A stretch of DNA of 18,437 nt from Sphingobium sp. (GCA_030148625.1 JASBTC010000103.1:1-18437), one strand, 5' to 3'; shown: positions 6,401 through 17,500, counted from the first letter of the stretch. Numbers and translations: made by a program. The notes: a model not told the origin generated them from the sequence alone.

Positions 6401-8547
6401 TGTTTTTCCCCATTGGCGGCAAGCACACCCAGAACGGTATCGCGCGGCCCGTCCGCGACGATCCGCCCCTGATCGATGACGATCAGGCGATCGACGATGC
6501 CGAGCATCGCGTTGCGATGGGTCGACACCACCAGCGTCTGGTCTGGCGTCAGCGCCGTTGCCAGATGCTCGATGAAGAGCCGCTCGGTCTGGGTATCCAT
6601 CGCGCCGGTCGGTTCATCGAGGAAAAGCAGGCGACAGGGCTCGACCAGGGCGCGGGCGAGCACGAGGAAGCTGCGCTGTCCGCCCGACAGGCGGCCGCCG
6701 CGTTCGCCGACATGCAGGTCGAAACCCGCCGCGTCGCGCGCGAGAAAGGCGCCGGCGCCCGACTTCCGCAACGCGGCGACCAGCGCATCGTCGTCGGCGA
6801 GCGTGGCGCCGAGTGCGAGATTGTCGCGGATCGTGCCGCTGAACAGCTCGGCATCCTGCCCGACATAGCGGAATGCGGAGCGGATCTCGTGCGGATGATG
6901 CTGATGACTGTCGAGCCCGTCGATCAGATAATGGCCGCCGCTCGGGCGATAGAGACCGCACAGCACCCGGCCGAAGGTCGATTTGCCCGAAGCGACGCGC
7001 CCGATCACGCCGATCCGCTCGCCGGGCCGGATCGTCAGCGAGATGTCGCTCAACGATGGCGCGGCGCTGTTGGGATATGCGAAATCGAGATGTTCGAGCG
7101 CGATATGGCCGCTGCGGATCTGCGGCACCACCGAACGGCTGCCCTGATCGCGCTCGTCGTCGAAACCCATCATCGTCTGCAGGCTGTCGAGCGTCACCAT
7201 CGCCTGGCGCGCGCGCGTCATCAGATAGGCGAGCTGGCCGACGGGCGAGAGCGAACGGCCTGCGAGCATCACGATGGCGATGATCGCCCCCATCGAAATC
7301 GATCCGGCATTGAACATGTAGAAGCCGCCGATCACCAGGCTGATGCTCGTCGCCTGCTGGCAGAGCGCGGCAAGGTTCACGCCCATCGCGGTCAGCCGCC
7401 GCAGCCGTTCCTGCGTTGCCGCGCTCATATCGGCATAGCGCCGCCAGCGGCCGAGCATCCGCCCTTCGGCGCGGCAGGATTTCAGCGTCTCGAGCCCGCC
7501 GATCGATTCGATGAGGACCGAATGCTGGAGACTCGAATCCGCCTGCGCCTCGACGGCGGCGCTCGCCATCGATTTCTGCAGCGTCAGCCCCGCAAACGCC
7601 ATCACCGCGATCGCGGCGACCGGGATCAAAGCGAGCCAGCCCGCCAGCACCGCCATCAGCGCGACGAAGAGGAACAGGAAGACGACATCGATCGCGAGCA
7701 CGACGGTGGTCGATGCGAAGAATTCGCGCACCATCTCATATTCGGAGACGCGCCGTGCGAATGCGCCCGTGCTGCCCTGCTTGGCGGCGAGCGGGATGTT
7801 CATCACCTTTTCGAACAATTTCTGCGACAGCCTGGAATCGAGCGCCCGACCGGTTTCGTCGATCAGCCGCGCGCGCGCCATACGCAGCGAGAATTCGATG
7901 ATGAAGGCAAGCGTCACGCCGAGCGCGAGCACCCAAAGGCTCGACGCCGCACGATTGGGGATGACGCGGTCGTACACGTTCATCGTGAACAGCGGCAGCG
8001 CGAAGCCCAGCAGATTGATGAGGACCGCGGCGAGCGCGACGAAGCCGAAGGACCGACGAACCTTCCAGACCTCGCTCCAGAACCAGTGCCGGCGCTTCAG
8101 CTGATCCCAGGGCCGCTCATCGGCGCGCTCGCGCGTCGCATCGGCGGCGACGGATATGGCCTCGCCGGCGTAGAAGCGCTGGAACTCCCGCTTGTTGACC
8201 CAGAATGCCGCGTCGCGCCCCGGAAGCTGGATCTGGAAATCGCCGCCGTTGACGTCGAGCAGGATCGCCGCCCGGCCATCGGCCATGCGGACGATCGCGG
8301 GCATGTCGGCGGCGCTCCAGCGTGCCATGTTGCGACCGAGCCGATCCCCGGTCAGGCCGAACCGATCCAGCGCCGGCTCGATCTGATGGAAAGGGAAACG
8401 GCCCGATTCGTCGAGCGCCAGCCCCGCCTTGACCGCGACCGGCGAAGCCGAACGATCGAAGCTGCGCGCGACGAATTCGATACACGCCAGCACATCGTCC
8501 GGGCCCGCAAGCCCGGAGGTGTCTTCGTACCAACCGGTCAAACTCAC
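6397..8547 (-). CDS. lapB: Type I secretion ABC transporter with C39-like domain (LapB family)
   Basis: A 716-residue inner-membrane exporter ATPase. Residues 1-135 are a C39-peptidase-like domain with no Cys at the active-site position, as in LapB/HlyB/RtxB-type transporters that bind unfolded substrate rather than cut a leader. Residues about 165-460 hold the six-helix membrane domain (FVALAAVLINLLGFALPLF onward). The nucleotide-binding domain follows: Walker A GRVASGKST (516-524), Q-loop Gln564, signature LSGGQR (620-625), Walker B LLFLDE (640-645) and H-loop His677. The start codon is GTG at 8547, with GGGGAG six bases upstream. It begins 44 bases after the outer-membrane channel gene and overlaps the hydrolase gene by ATGA. 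The substrate is almost certainly the giant adhesin encoded upstream in the same operon. Confidence 0.95.
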   Translation of the reverse strand: MSLTGWYEDTSGLAGPDDVLACIEFVARSFDRSASPVAVKAGLALDESGRFPFHQIEPALDRFGLTGDRLGRNMARWSAADMPAIVRMADGRAAILLDVNGGDFQIQLPGRDAAFWVNKREFQRFYAGEAISVAADATRERADERPWDQLKRRHWFWSEVWKVRRSFGFVALAAVLINLLGFALPLFTMNVYDRVIPNRAASSLWVLALGVTLAFIIEFSLRMARARLIDETGRALDSRLSQKLFEKVMNIPLAAKQGSTGAFARRVSEYEMVREFFASTTVVLAIDVVFLFLFVALMAVLAGWLALIPVAAIAVMAFAGLTLQKSMASAAVEAQADSSLQHSVLIESIGGLETLKSCRAEGRMLGRWRRYADMSAATQERLRRLTAMGVNLAALCQQATSISLVIGGFYMFNAGSISMGAIIAIVMLAGRSLSPVGQLAYLMTRARQAMVTLDSLQTMMGFDDERDQGSRSVVPQIRSGHIALEHLDFAYPNSAAPSLSDISLTIRPGERIGVIGRVASGKSTFGRVLCGLYRPSGGHYLIDGLDSHQHHPHEIRSAFRYVGQDAELFSGTIRDNLALGATLADDDALVAALRKSGAGAFLARDAAGFDLHVGERGGRLSGGQRSFLVLARALVEPCRLLFLDEPTGAMDTQTERLFIEHLATALTPDQTLVVSTHRNAMLGIVDRLIVIDQGRIVADGPRDTVLGVLAANGEKQ

Positions 8548-8591
8548 GTGATACTCCCCGCACCGCTTACCCTGGACGGACCGATCCGCGA

Positions 8592-9992
8592 TCAGTTCGG
8601 ATAGCGCCGCTCCATCAGTTCGGCGGGCGCAGTCGGCTTCACATTGAAGCGTTCACGCGCATAGGTCTTCGACGCAGCCGGCGGCGCCAGCTCGAGCGCG
8701 GGCAGCAGCTGATTGGTCGCCGCCAGCACCTGATAAAGCCCGAACATCTGCGAGAAACGCGCGGTCTCCGCACGCACCTGGACATTGTATCGCGTATTCT
8801 GCGAGTCCAGCACATCGAGCAGCGACCGGCGTCCGACATTGAACTGCTCGCGATAGGACAGCAGCAGATCGTCGGCGACGCGGCTTTGCTGCTCCAGATC
8901 GGTGAAGAGCTGTTCCTGGCTCGTCCAGCGATTCCAGGCGCGGCGGACATCCTCTTCCGCCTCACGCGAAAGCTGGTGCATGCGGAAACGCGCCTCGCTC
9001 GCACGGCGGACCATTTCCTGGACCTTCGCGCGATTGATGCCGCCGTCGAACAGATTCCAGCGTAGCACGACACGGCCCTGCAGGTCGTTGGTGCTGCCGC
9101 GGAAACCGTCGATATCCTCCCCGATCCGGCCGCGCCCCTCGAGCGAGACCGTCGGCCCCAGATCGGCGCGCGCCTTGCCCACCATCGCATAGGCGGCATC
9201 GATATCGGCCATCGCCTCGCGCACGCGCGGATTCCGATCGCGCGCCTGTTCGATCGCCTCGGCCAAGGTCGGCGGCAATTTGGGCCGCGGCGAGGCCGGC
9301 ATCGATCCCCGAACCAGCGACAGCCCGGTCAGGGTTCGGAATGAAATGGCGGCATTGGCCAGATCCTCCTGCGCCTCGGTCCGCCGGACCTTGGCGGCCT
9401 GAAGCCTTTCCTCGGCCTGTTGCTGATCGGCGATGCTGATCGAGCCCTTGGCAACGCCCTCGCGCAGATCACCCGCCAGCTTCTGGTGGAAGGTCACATT
9501 GTCGTCCGACGCGGCGACGATGCGTTCCTGGAGGAGATAGTCGAGATATTGCCGCGCGACATTGAGCGCGACGAATTCCGAACGTTCCTCCACCCGCAAC
9601 GCGGCACCATCGGTGCGCGCTGCCTGACGCTTCAGTTCCGAGCTGCGCGCGCCCGAATCGAAGACCACCTGCTCCGCCAGCGCATTGGCCTCGAGCGGAT
9701 AGAGCGTCTCGTCCGCGATGTTGAGGCTGCGCCGCGTCGCATTTTCGAGGCGGCGGATGCCCGCAGACCCCTCGACGCTGACGCGCGGCAGGAACTGCCC
9801 TTGCGCCTGTTTGCGCTCGAACTCGATCGCTTCCTTGTTCTGCGCGGCCTGATTGATCTCGGGATTGGTCTCGAGCGCGGCTTCGACCGCGGATTTCAGG
9901 TCGATCTCCTGCGCCGGCGCGACACCCGCCACGCTCAGCATGAACGCGCCGGGGAAAGCCAAGAGCCACTTCCTCTTGCTGCTTGCAGTCAT
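8592..9992 (-). CDS. TolC-family outer membrane channel of the type I secretion system
   Basis: A 466-residue outer membrane efflux protein, functionally equivalent to LapE/AggA. The start at 9992 (MTASSKRKWLLAFPGAF) gives a signal peptide with probable cleavage after APA, before QEIDLKSAVEAAL. A strong purine-rich ribosome binding site (GGGGGGTGG) precedes it; the frame continues upstream only within the OmpA gene. The two structural repeats of the family are visible: the first half with NPEINQAAQNKEAIEFERKQ and FLPRVSVEGSAGIRR, and the second with RNPRVREAMADIDAAYAMVG and LGPTVSLEGRGRIGE. LRWNLFDGGINRAKV is the typical strand-turn before the second helical hairpin, and QFNVGRRSLLDVLDSQNTRY is the conserved near-C-terminal helix. 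It lies 14 bases after the OmpA gene and 44 before the transporter gene. The channel would span the outer membrane and hold the adhesin's retention module. Confidence 0.94.
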   Translation of the reverse strand: MTASSKRKWLLAFPGAFMLSVAGVAPAQEIDLKSAVEAALETNPEINQAAQNKEAIEFERKQAQGQFLPRVSVEGSAGIRRLENATRRSLNIADETLYPLEANALAEQVVFDSGARSSELKRQAARTDGAALRVEERSEFVALNVARQYLDYLLQERIVAASDDNVTFHQKLAGDLREGVAKGSISIADQQQAEERLQAAKVRRTEAQEDLANAAISFRTLTGLSLVRGSMPASPRPKLPPTLAEAIEQARDRNPRVREAMADIDAAYAMVGKARADLGPTVSLEGRGRIGEDIDGFRGSTNDLQGRVVLRWNLFDGGINRAKVQEMVRRASEARFRMHQLSREAEEDVRRAWNRWTSQEQLFTDLEQQSRVADDLLLSYREQFNVGRRSLLDVLDSQNTRYNVQVRAETARFSQMFGLYQVLAATNQLLPALELAPPAASKTYARERFNVKPTAPAELMERRYPN

Positions 9993-10006
9993 GACACCAC
10001 CCCCCT

Positions 10007-10741
10007 TTATTGACCTGATCCGACGGTGATGATCTCGACCCGACGGTTCATCGGCTCGCGAACACCGTCGAGCGTTTCGACCTTCAACTGGGATTCGCCG
10101 CGCCCGGTGATCGTCAGTTCGCCACGGGGCACGCCGGCGGCTTCGAGCAGCGCCGCGATATTGTTGGCGCGACGCGTCGACAGGCCGAGATTGTAACCGT
10201 CGGTGCCGGAGCGATCGGCGTGGCCGACCACATCGAGACGACGCCAGCCACACGTCGCGCGGCTCTGCACCACCTGATCGAGCGCGGCCCGCGCATCCGC
10301 GGGCGGCACGTCGACATTCCAGTCGAAGAACAGCGACACGACCGGCGGTACCGAACATGCGGGTTCGGGCGGCAGTGGCGGCGGCGGCGGTTCGGCCGGC
10401 GGCGGAACCTGGCTCAGCCGCGCGGTGAAGGCGTCGCATTTGTTGATGCTGTCGGCATCGACGGTGCGGGTCTTCAAATAGCCGATGGCGATGCCGCACT
10501 GAACCTTGGCTTCGGACGCCCAGACATACCGGACATCCTCCGACCGCTTCACATCCAGCGCGAGCGTGGCCGCGAGCGCGGTCTGATAGCGCGTCTCCAG
10601 CTCGCCGCGCAGCTGCGACTGCGGCATATCCAGCAGCGGCGAGCGCGGACTCGCCTGGGCGTGCGCGCTACCGCTCGCACATATCATCGCGGCGCCGAAT
10701 GCGGCCGCGCCGAGTGCTGATTTCATCATCCCGTCCCCCAT
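10007..10741 (-). CDS. OmpA-like peptidoglycan-binding protein of the adhesin operon
   Basis: A 244-residue envelope protein. A signal peptide ends near AHA (residue 28). Residues 30-112 are an uncharacterised helical domain with Cys82 and Cys102, then comes a Pro-rich hinge (QVPPPAEPPPPPLPPEP), and residues 129-240 form an OmpA/Pal domain. Key elements are VSLFFDWNVDV, VVGHADRSGTDGYNLGLSTR, RANNIAALLEAAGV and EPMNRRVEI, which include the residues expected to bind diaminopimelate in the wall. Cys129 and Cys164 lie in or near the OmpA domain. The start at 10741 has AAGGG seven bases upstream; the ATGs at 10729 and 10726 are alternatives that still keep the signal peptide. It starts 15 bases after the adhesin stop. 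An OmpA-like gene is also part of the Shewanella BpfA adhesin operon, which supports a role in anchoring or assembling the export machine. Confidence 0.92.
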   Translation of the reverse strand: MGDGMMKSALGAAAFGAAMICASGSAHAQASPRSPLLDMPQSQLRGELETRYQTALAATLALDVKRSEDVRYVWASEAKVQCGIAIGYLKTRTVDADSINKCDAFTARLSQVPPPAEPPPPPLPPEPACSVPPVVSLFFDWNVDVPPADARAALDQVVQSRATCGWRRLDVVGHADRSGTDGYNLGLSTRRANNIAALLEAAGVPRGELTITGRGESQLKVETLDGVREPMNRRVEIITVGSGQ

Positions 10742-10756
10742 CGCTTTACCCTTTCC

Positions 10757-11500
10757 TCAATGCGCGGCCGCGACATGCGAGACGGCCATCACCGCCTCAT
10801 GTGCCGCCGCCACCGGATCGGCATGCGCGCCGGTGCCTGCCCAGTTCGGCATGACGATCTCGGACGGCTGTCCGCCGAAGAGCGCCACGACATTGCTTTG
10901 ACCGCCCGTCCCGCCCGGCAGATTCGCGAGCAAGGCATCGATGTCCGGCCCCGAACCGCCGCTCAGCGCATCCGCCACGATTTCGCCGAGCGCGGGCTTC
11001 TGCGCATCGCCATGGGTGGCAGCCGCAACGGCCAGCCCGGCCGCGGCGATTGCCGGCATCGGTGCCATGTCGACAAAGACCGGCGCGGGCGAAGGCGCAT
11101 CGGCCGCATCCTGGGCCGTATCCGCGGCCGGCGAAGCGGAAACATGCTCGGCGGCAGCGTCGTCCCCAAGGGTGCTGGCGCGCCCCGCATCCGTGACGTC
11201 CGCTTCATGCGACGCATGTGTCGGCGTCGACCGATCGGCCGCCTGATGATCGTCCGGCGCAATCTCGAACACAGCGCCGCCCGGCGCCGAGTGTGCAGGC
11301 GCATCGCTTTGCTGCGGCGCGTCCCCGGCGATCGCCGTGTCGCCATCGCTGGCATTGGTGCCGGGCTGAGGCGGGTTGGGTGGGGTGGCGGAGACCGCCT
11401 GCGCCGCCACCAGCCCGGCGGCCACGAGCGCCTGGCCGAAGCCGGGGTTCGCAAAAGCGCTCGCAGCCTTCTGGTCTTCCTTCGCGGCTGTGCTCGTCGC
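10757..11500 (-). other. Low-complexity Ala/Asp/Pro-rich C-terminal tail of the adhesin
   Basis: About 247 residues, mostly Ala, Asp, Pro, His and Ser, follow the last calcium-binding loops. Two short hydrophobic stretches (GFGQALVAAGLVAAQAVSA near the start and PAIAAAGLAVAAA in the second half) and a more ordered end (IDALLANLPGG, then a terminal VAAAHEAVMAVSHVAAAH) stand out. The type I secretion signal should lie at the very C-terminus, so the final helix-like stretch is the best candidate. I cannot match the tail to a named family. Confidence 0.6.
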
Positions 11501-14500
11501 AAATGCCGCATCCGCGGCGATGCCCGTGCTGCCGTCGCTCTTGGTGTACTGCGTCTCGCCATGGACGATCGCGTCGCCATTGGCCGCTGTGTACCGAACA
11601 CCGTCGGAGGTCAGCGACAGGCTGACGATCCCGGCTTCCGCGAGCGTGCGGAACTCACCGGCGTCGGTGACGCCATTGCCGTTCGCATCCTGCCAGACCC
11701 CGAACTTGCCGAACTCGGCATCGGCGGAGGAAAGCAGTCCGTCATGATTGGTGTCGAACGCGATCGACAGCGCTTCGAGATCGGTGGTCGCACCTGCGGC
11801 GTGGCTGGTCAGGACAAGCTCGGAACCGCTGGTGACCAGCCGGTCGCCATTGCCGTCATAGACAAGGAAGCCGTCATCGGATCCCACCCATGCCGTGGCT
11901 TCGGCCTCACCGTCGCCATCATAATCGAACGCGACCCCGGCATCGCGCGAAACGAGTTCCACGCCGTCGCCATCGAGATCGAGCACGATCGGCGGCACGA
12001 GGATGTTGGTTCCCGATCCACCGTCCAGCGCATCGGTTCCAGGGCCACCGTTCAGCGTGTCGTTGCCGTTATTGCCGTTGATGACGTCGTCGCCGTCATT
12101 GCCGTTCAGCTGATCATTGCCGTCGCCGCCATTGATCAGGTCGTTACCGCCGCGGCCGATGATGGTGTCGTCACCGCCATTGCCCGCCAGGATGTCGTTG
12201 CCCGACGTGCCGTAGATCAGGTCCGGCAATGTCGCATCGCCCTGGACGTTGATCGCCGGATTGCCCGCGTCATTGTACGAGAATTCGAACCGGACCAGAC
12301 GCGCCTGGTAATTGCCGCCATCATTGTCGAAATAGGTGACGGTCCAGGTGTCGCCCGCCTGGGCGGGATTGGACGTCAGGAACTGCGCCAATGTCGTGGC
12401 GGTGGCATTGCCCGATCCATCGAGCAGATAGATGTTGTTGTAGCTGACCGTCGCCCGCATCAGCCCCGAAGCGGCGTCGTAGAACCAGCTCTGCTCGAAG
12501 GTTCCGGCAGAGAGATCGTCCTCCACGATCACGAAGCGGTTCGTACCGATACGGACTTCGGCCTGGACTTCCTGCTCGCGATGGCTGCCGGCATTGTTCG
12601 CCCCGAAAACGGTCGGATCCCGCTCACCCACGGGGATCGGCACGTCGTTGGGTTGCTGCTGGAAATCGGTGAAGACATCGATCACGGCAATGCTGACATT
12701 GCCAGCCAGGCCCGCCGCGAAATCGGCGTTGAGCGTGAAGCTCTGGACCTGATCATTGCCCGATGTCAGCGGCGAGCTTCCGTCGCCGACCTGTACGTTC
12801 TGACCCGGCAACCGCGTCGGCACGACTTCGTGGATCGTCACGACCTGGTTCACCGTCGCGGTGCCGTCGGTGACGCTCAGATTCAGCGGAATCGTCACGA
12901 CGTCGTTGACGGTCGCCGTCGGGCGATAGACCAGATCGTCGAGCAGGTTGATGCCGAGATTGGGATTGTAGAGGACCGTATTGGCCGCGAGCGCGACATA
13001 GCTCGCGCCATTGAAGTAGAAGACGCCGACAGGCGCATTGGTCGCGGTGACGATCAGATTCTCGATATCGACATCGGTCGGAAGCTGGACGTCGACCGGA
13101 TAGCCGTTCGCATAGGCCGGCGTCGTGGCGGTCTGCTGCGCGGGATCGCTCGACATCCAGGTATGGCTGTTGAGCGTCACCGGCGCATCGTTCGCACCAT
13201 TGACCGTAACTGTGAGCGTCGTCGTCGAGACGTCGCCATCGGCATCGGTGATCGAATAGGTGAAAGTGTCGGTGACGGTTTCGCCGGTATCGAGCCCCTG
13301 CACCAGCGGGCTGGCATTGTTGAGGACATAGCCATAGCTGCCATTGGCGTTCAGCGTCAGCGTGCCATAGGTACCCGCCACGCCACTGCCGACATTGCCC
13401 GATGCGCTGACCGGCGTGCCGGCCGCGACCCCGGTCACCGTCACGCCATCGGCGCCCTGTACGTCGGCCACCCCGTCGGTGCCGTTCGCGTCGGGTGAAA
13501 CTGCCACGTCGACACCGGTGATCACATTGCCGGTGGCCGTTGTCGGCCCGTCCTCGGTGACGCTGTCGACATCGGCCGCAGCAACGGGGACGTCATCCTT
13601 CACATCGACGAACACCTGACCGGTCGCGACATCACCGTCATTGTCGAGTGCTTCGACAATGGCATAGCCGATGCTCTGCGTCTGCGCGGCCAGCGCGCGC
13701 TGATGCGGCAGATTGTCCGCCAGCGTCACGGTGACGGTCACATTGCCGGTCGCGCCGGCCGCGATGCTCGCAGGCGCCGACAGGCTCAAGGTGATCGCCG
13801 CCGGTCCCCCCGAGGTGAGCGATCCGACAATGGTCTGGCCGTCGCCGGAGCGTGTCCAGAACAGGTCGGTGCCAGCACTGTCGAGGTTGGCGACCAGGTT
13901 GCTGAGATCGGTCGAGAAGCGGAACGTCGTCAGTGCGTCCGAACCTGCCGTGAAGCTGAGAGCGGGCGCATTGTCGGTTTCCGCGGTCGAGCCGGGGTTC
14001 GATCCGAACGACAATGCCGCCTCGTCGACCAGCAGGGTCACCGGTGCCGCATTGCCCGCCGGTGCACCATCCTGGATCGCGATGGTCAGGCTGTCGGCGC
14101 TGGTATCGCCGTCACCGTCGGTCGCGGTCAGGGTGAAGCTCGCCTGTGGCGACAGGTCGTTGTCCTGTCCGGTCGCCGCCGCGAACGAGAAGGTACCGTC
14201 GGCACGCACCGTCAGTGTACCGGTCGGCTGGACCAGAACGACATTGGCGCCTGCGGGCAGCGTCAGCGTGCCCGACGCTCCGCCGAACGTCACCGCCACC
14301 GAGGTGACGCCATCCGCACCCGGCGTGAGCGACCATGTGCCGTTGACGGCGGGGCCGCCTTCGATCGCCGTCACCGGTGTATCCGACACGGTGAGTGTCG
14401 GTACGTCGTCCTTGACGTCGACAAAGACCTGGCCGGTCGCTGTGTCGCCGTCATTGTCGAGTGCCTCAACGATGGCATAGCCGATGCTCTGCGTCTGCGC

Positions 14501-17500
14501 GGCCAGCGCGAGCTGGTGCGGCAGATTGTCCGCCAGCGTCACGGTGACCGTCACATTGCCGGTCGCGCCAGCCGCGATGCTCGCGGGAGCCGATAGGCTC
14601 AGCGTGATCGCGGCCGGTCCCCCAGAGGTGAGCGATCCGATGATCGTCTGGCCGTCGCCCGAGCGCGTCCAGAACAGGTCGGTGCCAGCACCGTCGAGGT
14701 TGGAGACCAGGTTGCTGAGATCGGTCGAGAAGCGGAACGTCGTCAGTGCGTCCGAACCTGCCGTGAAGCTGAGAGCGGGCGCATTGTCGGTTTCCGCCGT
14801 CGAGCCGGGGTTCGATCCGAACGACAATGCCGCCTCGTCGACCAGCAGGGTCACCGGTGCCGCATTGCCGGCCGGTGCACCATCCTGGATCGTGATGGTC
14901 AGGCTGTCGGCGCTGGTATCACCGTCACCATCGGTCGCGGTCAGGGTGAAGCTCGCCTGTGGCGACGGGTTGTTGTCCTGCCCGGTGGCGGCGAGGAAGG
15001 AGAAGGTGCCGTCGGCGCGCACGGTCAGCGTACCGGTCGGCTGGACCAGCACGACATTGGCGCCTGCGGGCAGCGTCAGCGTGCCCGACGCTCCGCCGAA
15101 CGCGACCGCCAACGAGGCGACGCCATCTGCGCCAGGTGCCAGCGACCATGTACCGTTGACGGCGGGACCACCCTCGATCGCCGTCGTCGGCGTATCCGAC
15201 ACGGTGAGCGTCGGCATGTCGTCGTCGAAGGTGATCGCCAGGCTGCCGTTCGCCGGCGACCCGTCGCTGTCATTGACGGTATAGGAAAGCGTCGCCGTGG
15301 CGTCGTTCTCGCTATTGTCGCCCGGCAGCGTGTCGAGCGAGTCATGCAGGACGTTGCGGGCCAGGGTCAGCGTGTAGTCGCCAGTCGCCTGGTTGACCAA
15401 CACGGTGAACAAGGTCTGGCCGATCCGCGCGGCATCGCTGCTCGCGGTGATCGTTGCGGTCAGCGTGCTCGCCGCGTCGTTCCAGGCATAGCTGACGCTT
15501 TCGGTTCCAACCGAACCGGACAGTGTCGTAAAGCTGAAATTGGTCGCCGGCCCGGCCGCGCCGTCCAGTCCATAGTTGAAGCCGAGATTGCCCGAGAAGC
15601 TGGCCTCGCTCGAAGCCGGGCCATCGGCGTCGCCGATATTGGCATCAAGATCGCCGAGCGTGCTCGCCGCATTGCCGCCAATGCCGTCGTCATCGACCGA
15701 TGCCGTGACGTTCGCGGCGCTTGGCGTATTGACGTCACCGGTGAAGGTGAAGCGCAGCACCGCGGTCGACGTGTCGCCGTCGGCGTCGCGCATCGTGTAG
15801 GTAAAGCTGTCGATCGCGCCCGCCGCCACCGAGGCATTGGGCACATAGCTGTAGCCGCCCGAGGCCGAGATGGTGAGCGTGCCATGGAGCCCGACAAGCG
15901 GATTGCCGAGCGTGCCGCCCGCAATTGAAACCACCGCCGTCGGCGTATCGGCGCCGCTGGCATCGTTGGTGAGGACGTTGCCCGTCAGATTGTCGGGCAC
16001 CGCGCCGGATTCGGTCGCGGAGACGTCATCGTCCACCGCATCGGGACTGTCGTCCTCGATCGTGATGGTGATCGCGCCATTGTTGGTGTTGGTGACCGTG
16101 CCGTCGGAGGCGTTGACGGGAACGTTGAAGCTCCGCTGATCCTCGCCAGCCGTCTCGATGCCGGTGACGGCATGGTCGACGGACTGCGACAGGGTGACGG
16201 TGTAGTTACCCGCATCGTCGATCACGATACGGATCACTTCGGTCGGGCCGACCGAGCCGATCAGCGTCTTGGTGCCGATACCGGCCCAGGTGACGGTGGC
16301 GCCATCGGCCGTCAGCACCGCGCCCGGATCGCCGAGCGTCAGCGTCACCGGATCGCCATCGGGATCGGTGACCGTGACATGGCCGGTCGTATCGATCGCG
16401 CTGTTGGTCGTGTCGTTGGTGCCGATCGTGTCGGCGATACCGTTCGCCAGCCCCTCTTCGGACACGGTGCTCGAATCGGTGCCGATCACCGGGCCGTCAT
16501 TCGCGCCGGTGATCGAGATGGTCAGCGTCGCGGTGGACGTGTCACCGTCGCGATCGGTGATCGTGTAGGTGAAGATGTCGGTCAGCGCCGGATCGGTGGC
16601 GTCGAGCCCCTGGACGGCGGGATTATTGTTGTCGAGCAGATATTGATAGCTGCCGTCGGCGTTGAGCGTGAGCGTGCCGTAGCTGCCGGCCAGGCCGGTG
16701 CCGAGCGTGCCGCTGGTGACGCCGAACGCGATCGCGGTGACCGGCCCGCCGACCGCCGCGCCGTCCGCGCCGAGCCCGTCGGCGCCGCCCACCAGGCCGT
16801 CACTGCCGGTGCCGGTGATGACATTGCCATTGGCGACCAGCGGGCCGTCCTCGACCACCGCATCGGTGTCGTTGGCAGCGACCGGGCTGTCGTCGTCGAT
16901 CGTCACCGTCACCGAGCCGGTGGCGGCAACCGCGTCCCCATCCTTATCGGTCGCCTGAACCAGCGATCCGAAATCGATCGCGATGTCGTTCTCGCCATTG
17001 CCGTTCGGATGATCGAGCGGACGCAGGAGCGTGAAGGTCCAGTCGCCGGTGCCGGCGGTAAGGGTGAAGGTGAATACCGTCGGTCCTGCCGGGCCGGCGG
17101 TCGCGGTCAGCGTGTTGCCGGCCACGGTGTAGACGAGCGGCGTGCCGCCGGAGCTGTGCGCCGGCAGTCCGCCCGTGCCGCTGAGGAGCTGATAGGTCAG
17201 CCCGCCATCGGCACCGGGGTTGAACAGGCCGGAGACCGATCCGGTCGCGACCACATCTTCGCCTGCAATATCGCCGGGGTTGCCGGCCTGTGCGCCGGCG
17301 AGCCCGTTGGTCAGGCCATCCTCGTCGACCGAATCCGCGCTCGTCGCGGCATTCGCGGTGGGCGCATCGTCGCGGAACTCGATGCGATTGCCGATCGACA
17401 CTGTCGTGCTGGCGGTATCGCCGTCGAAATCCTCGGCGGTCGCGGTCAATGTGATCAGATTGGGCGCGAGCGACACCGGCTGGTCGACGCCGGTATCGGG

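Noticed and set aside
6400..8604. Long open frame (734 codons) on the plus strand opposite lapB
   Set aside because: It is an exact antisense shadow of the ABC transporter gene, which has every expected ATPase motif; the shadow protein is Arg/His/Gln-rich without recognisable features.
9993..10499. Upstream extension of the TolC-type gene into the OmpA gene
   Set aside because: The added residues are a shadow of the OmpA coding frame. The ATG at 9992 has a strong ribosome binding site and begins a proper signal peptide.
10760..13498. Long open frame (912 codons) on the plus strand opposite the adhesin
   Set aside because: The encoded product is Arg/Gly/Ile-rich with no domain and no ribosome binding site. 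It arises because the GC-rich, repetitive Asp/Gly/Thr codons of the adhesin rarely give stops on the other strand.
11996..15215. Repetitive DNA as a CRISPR array or mobile element
   Set aside because: The repeats are in-frame protein repeats (RTX nonapeptides and 271-residue domains), with no spacers, terminal inverted repeats or transposase.
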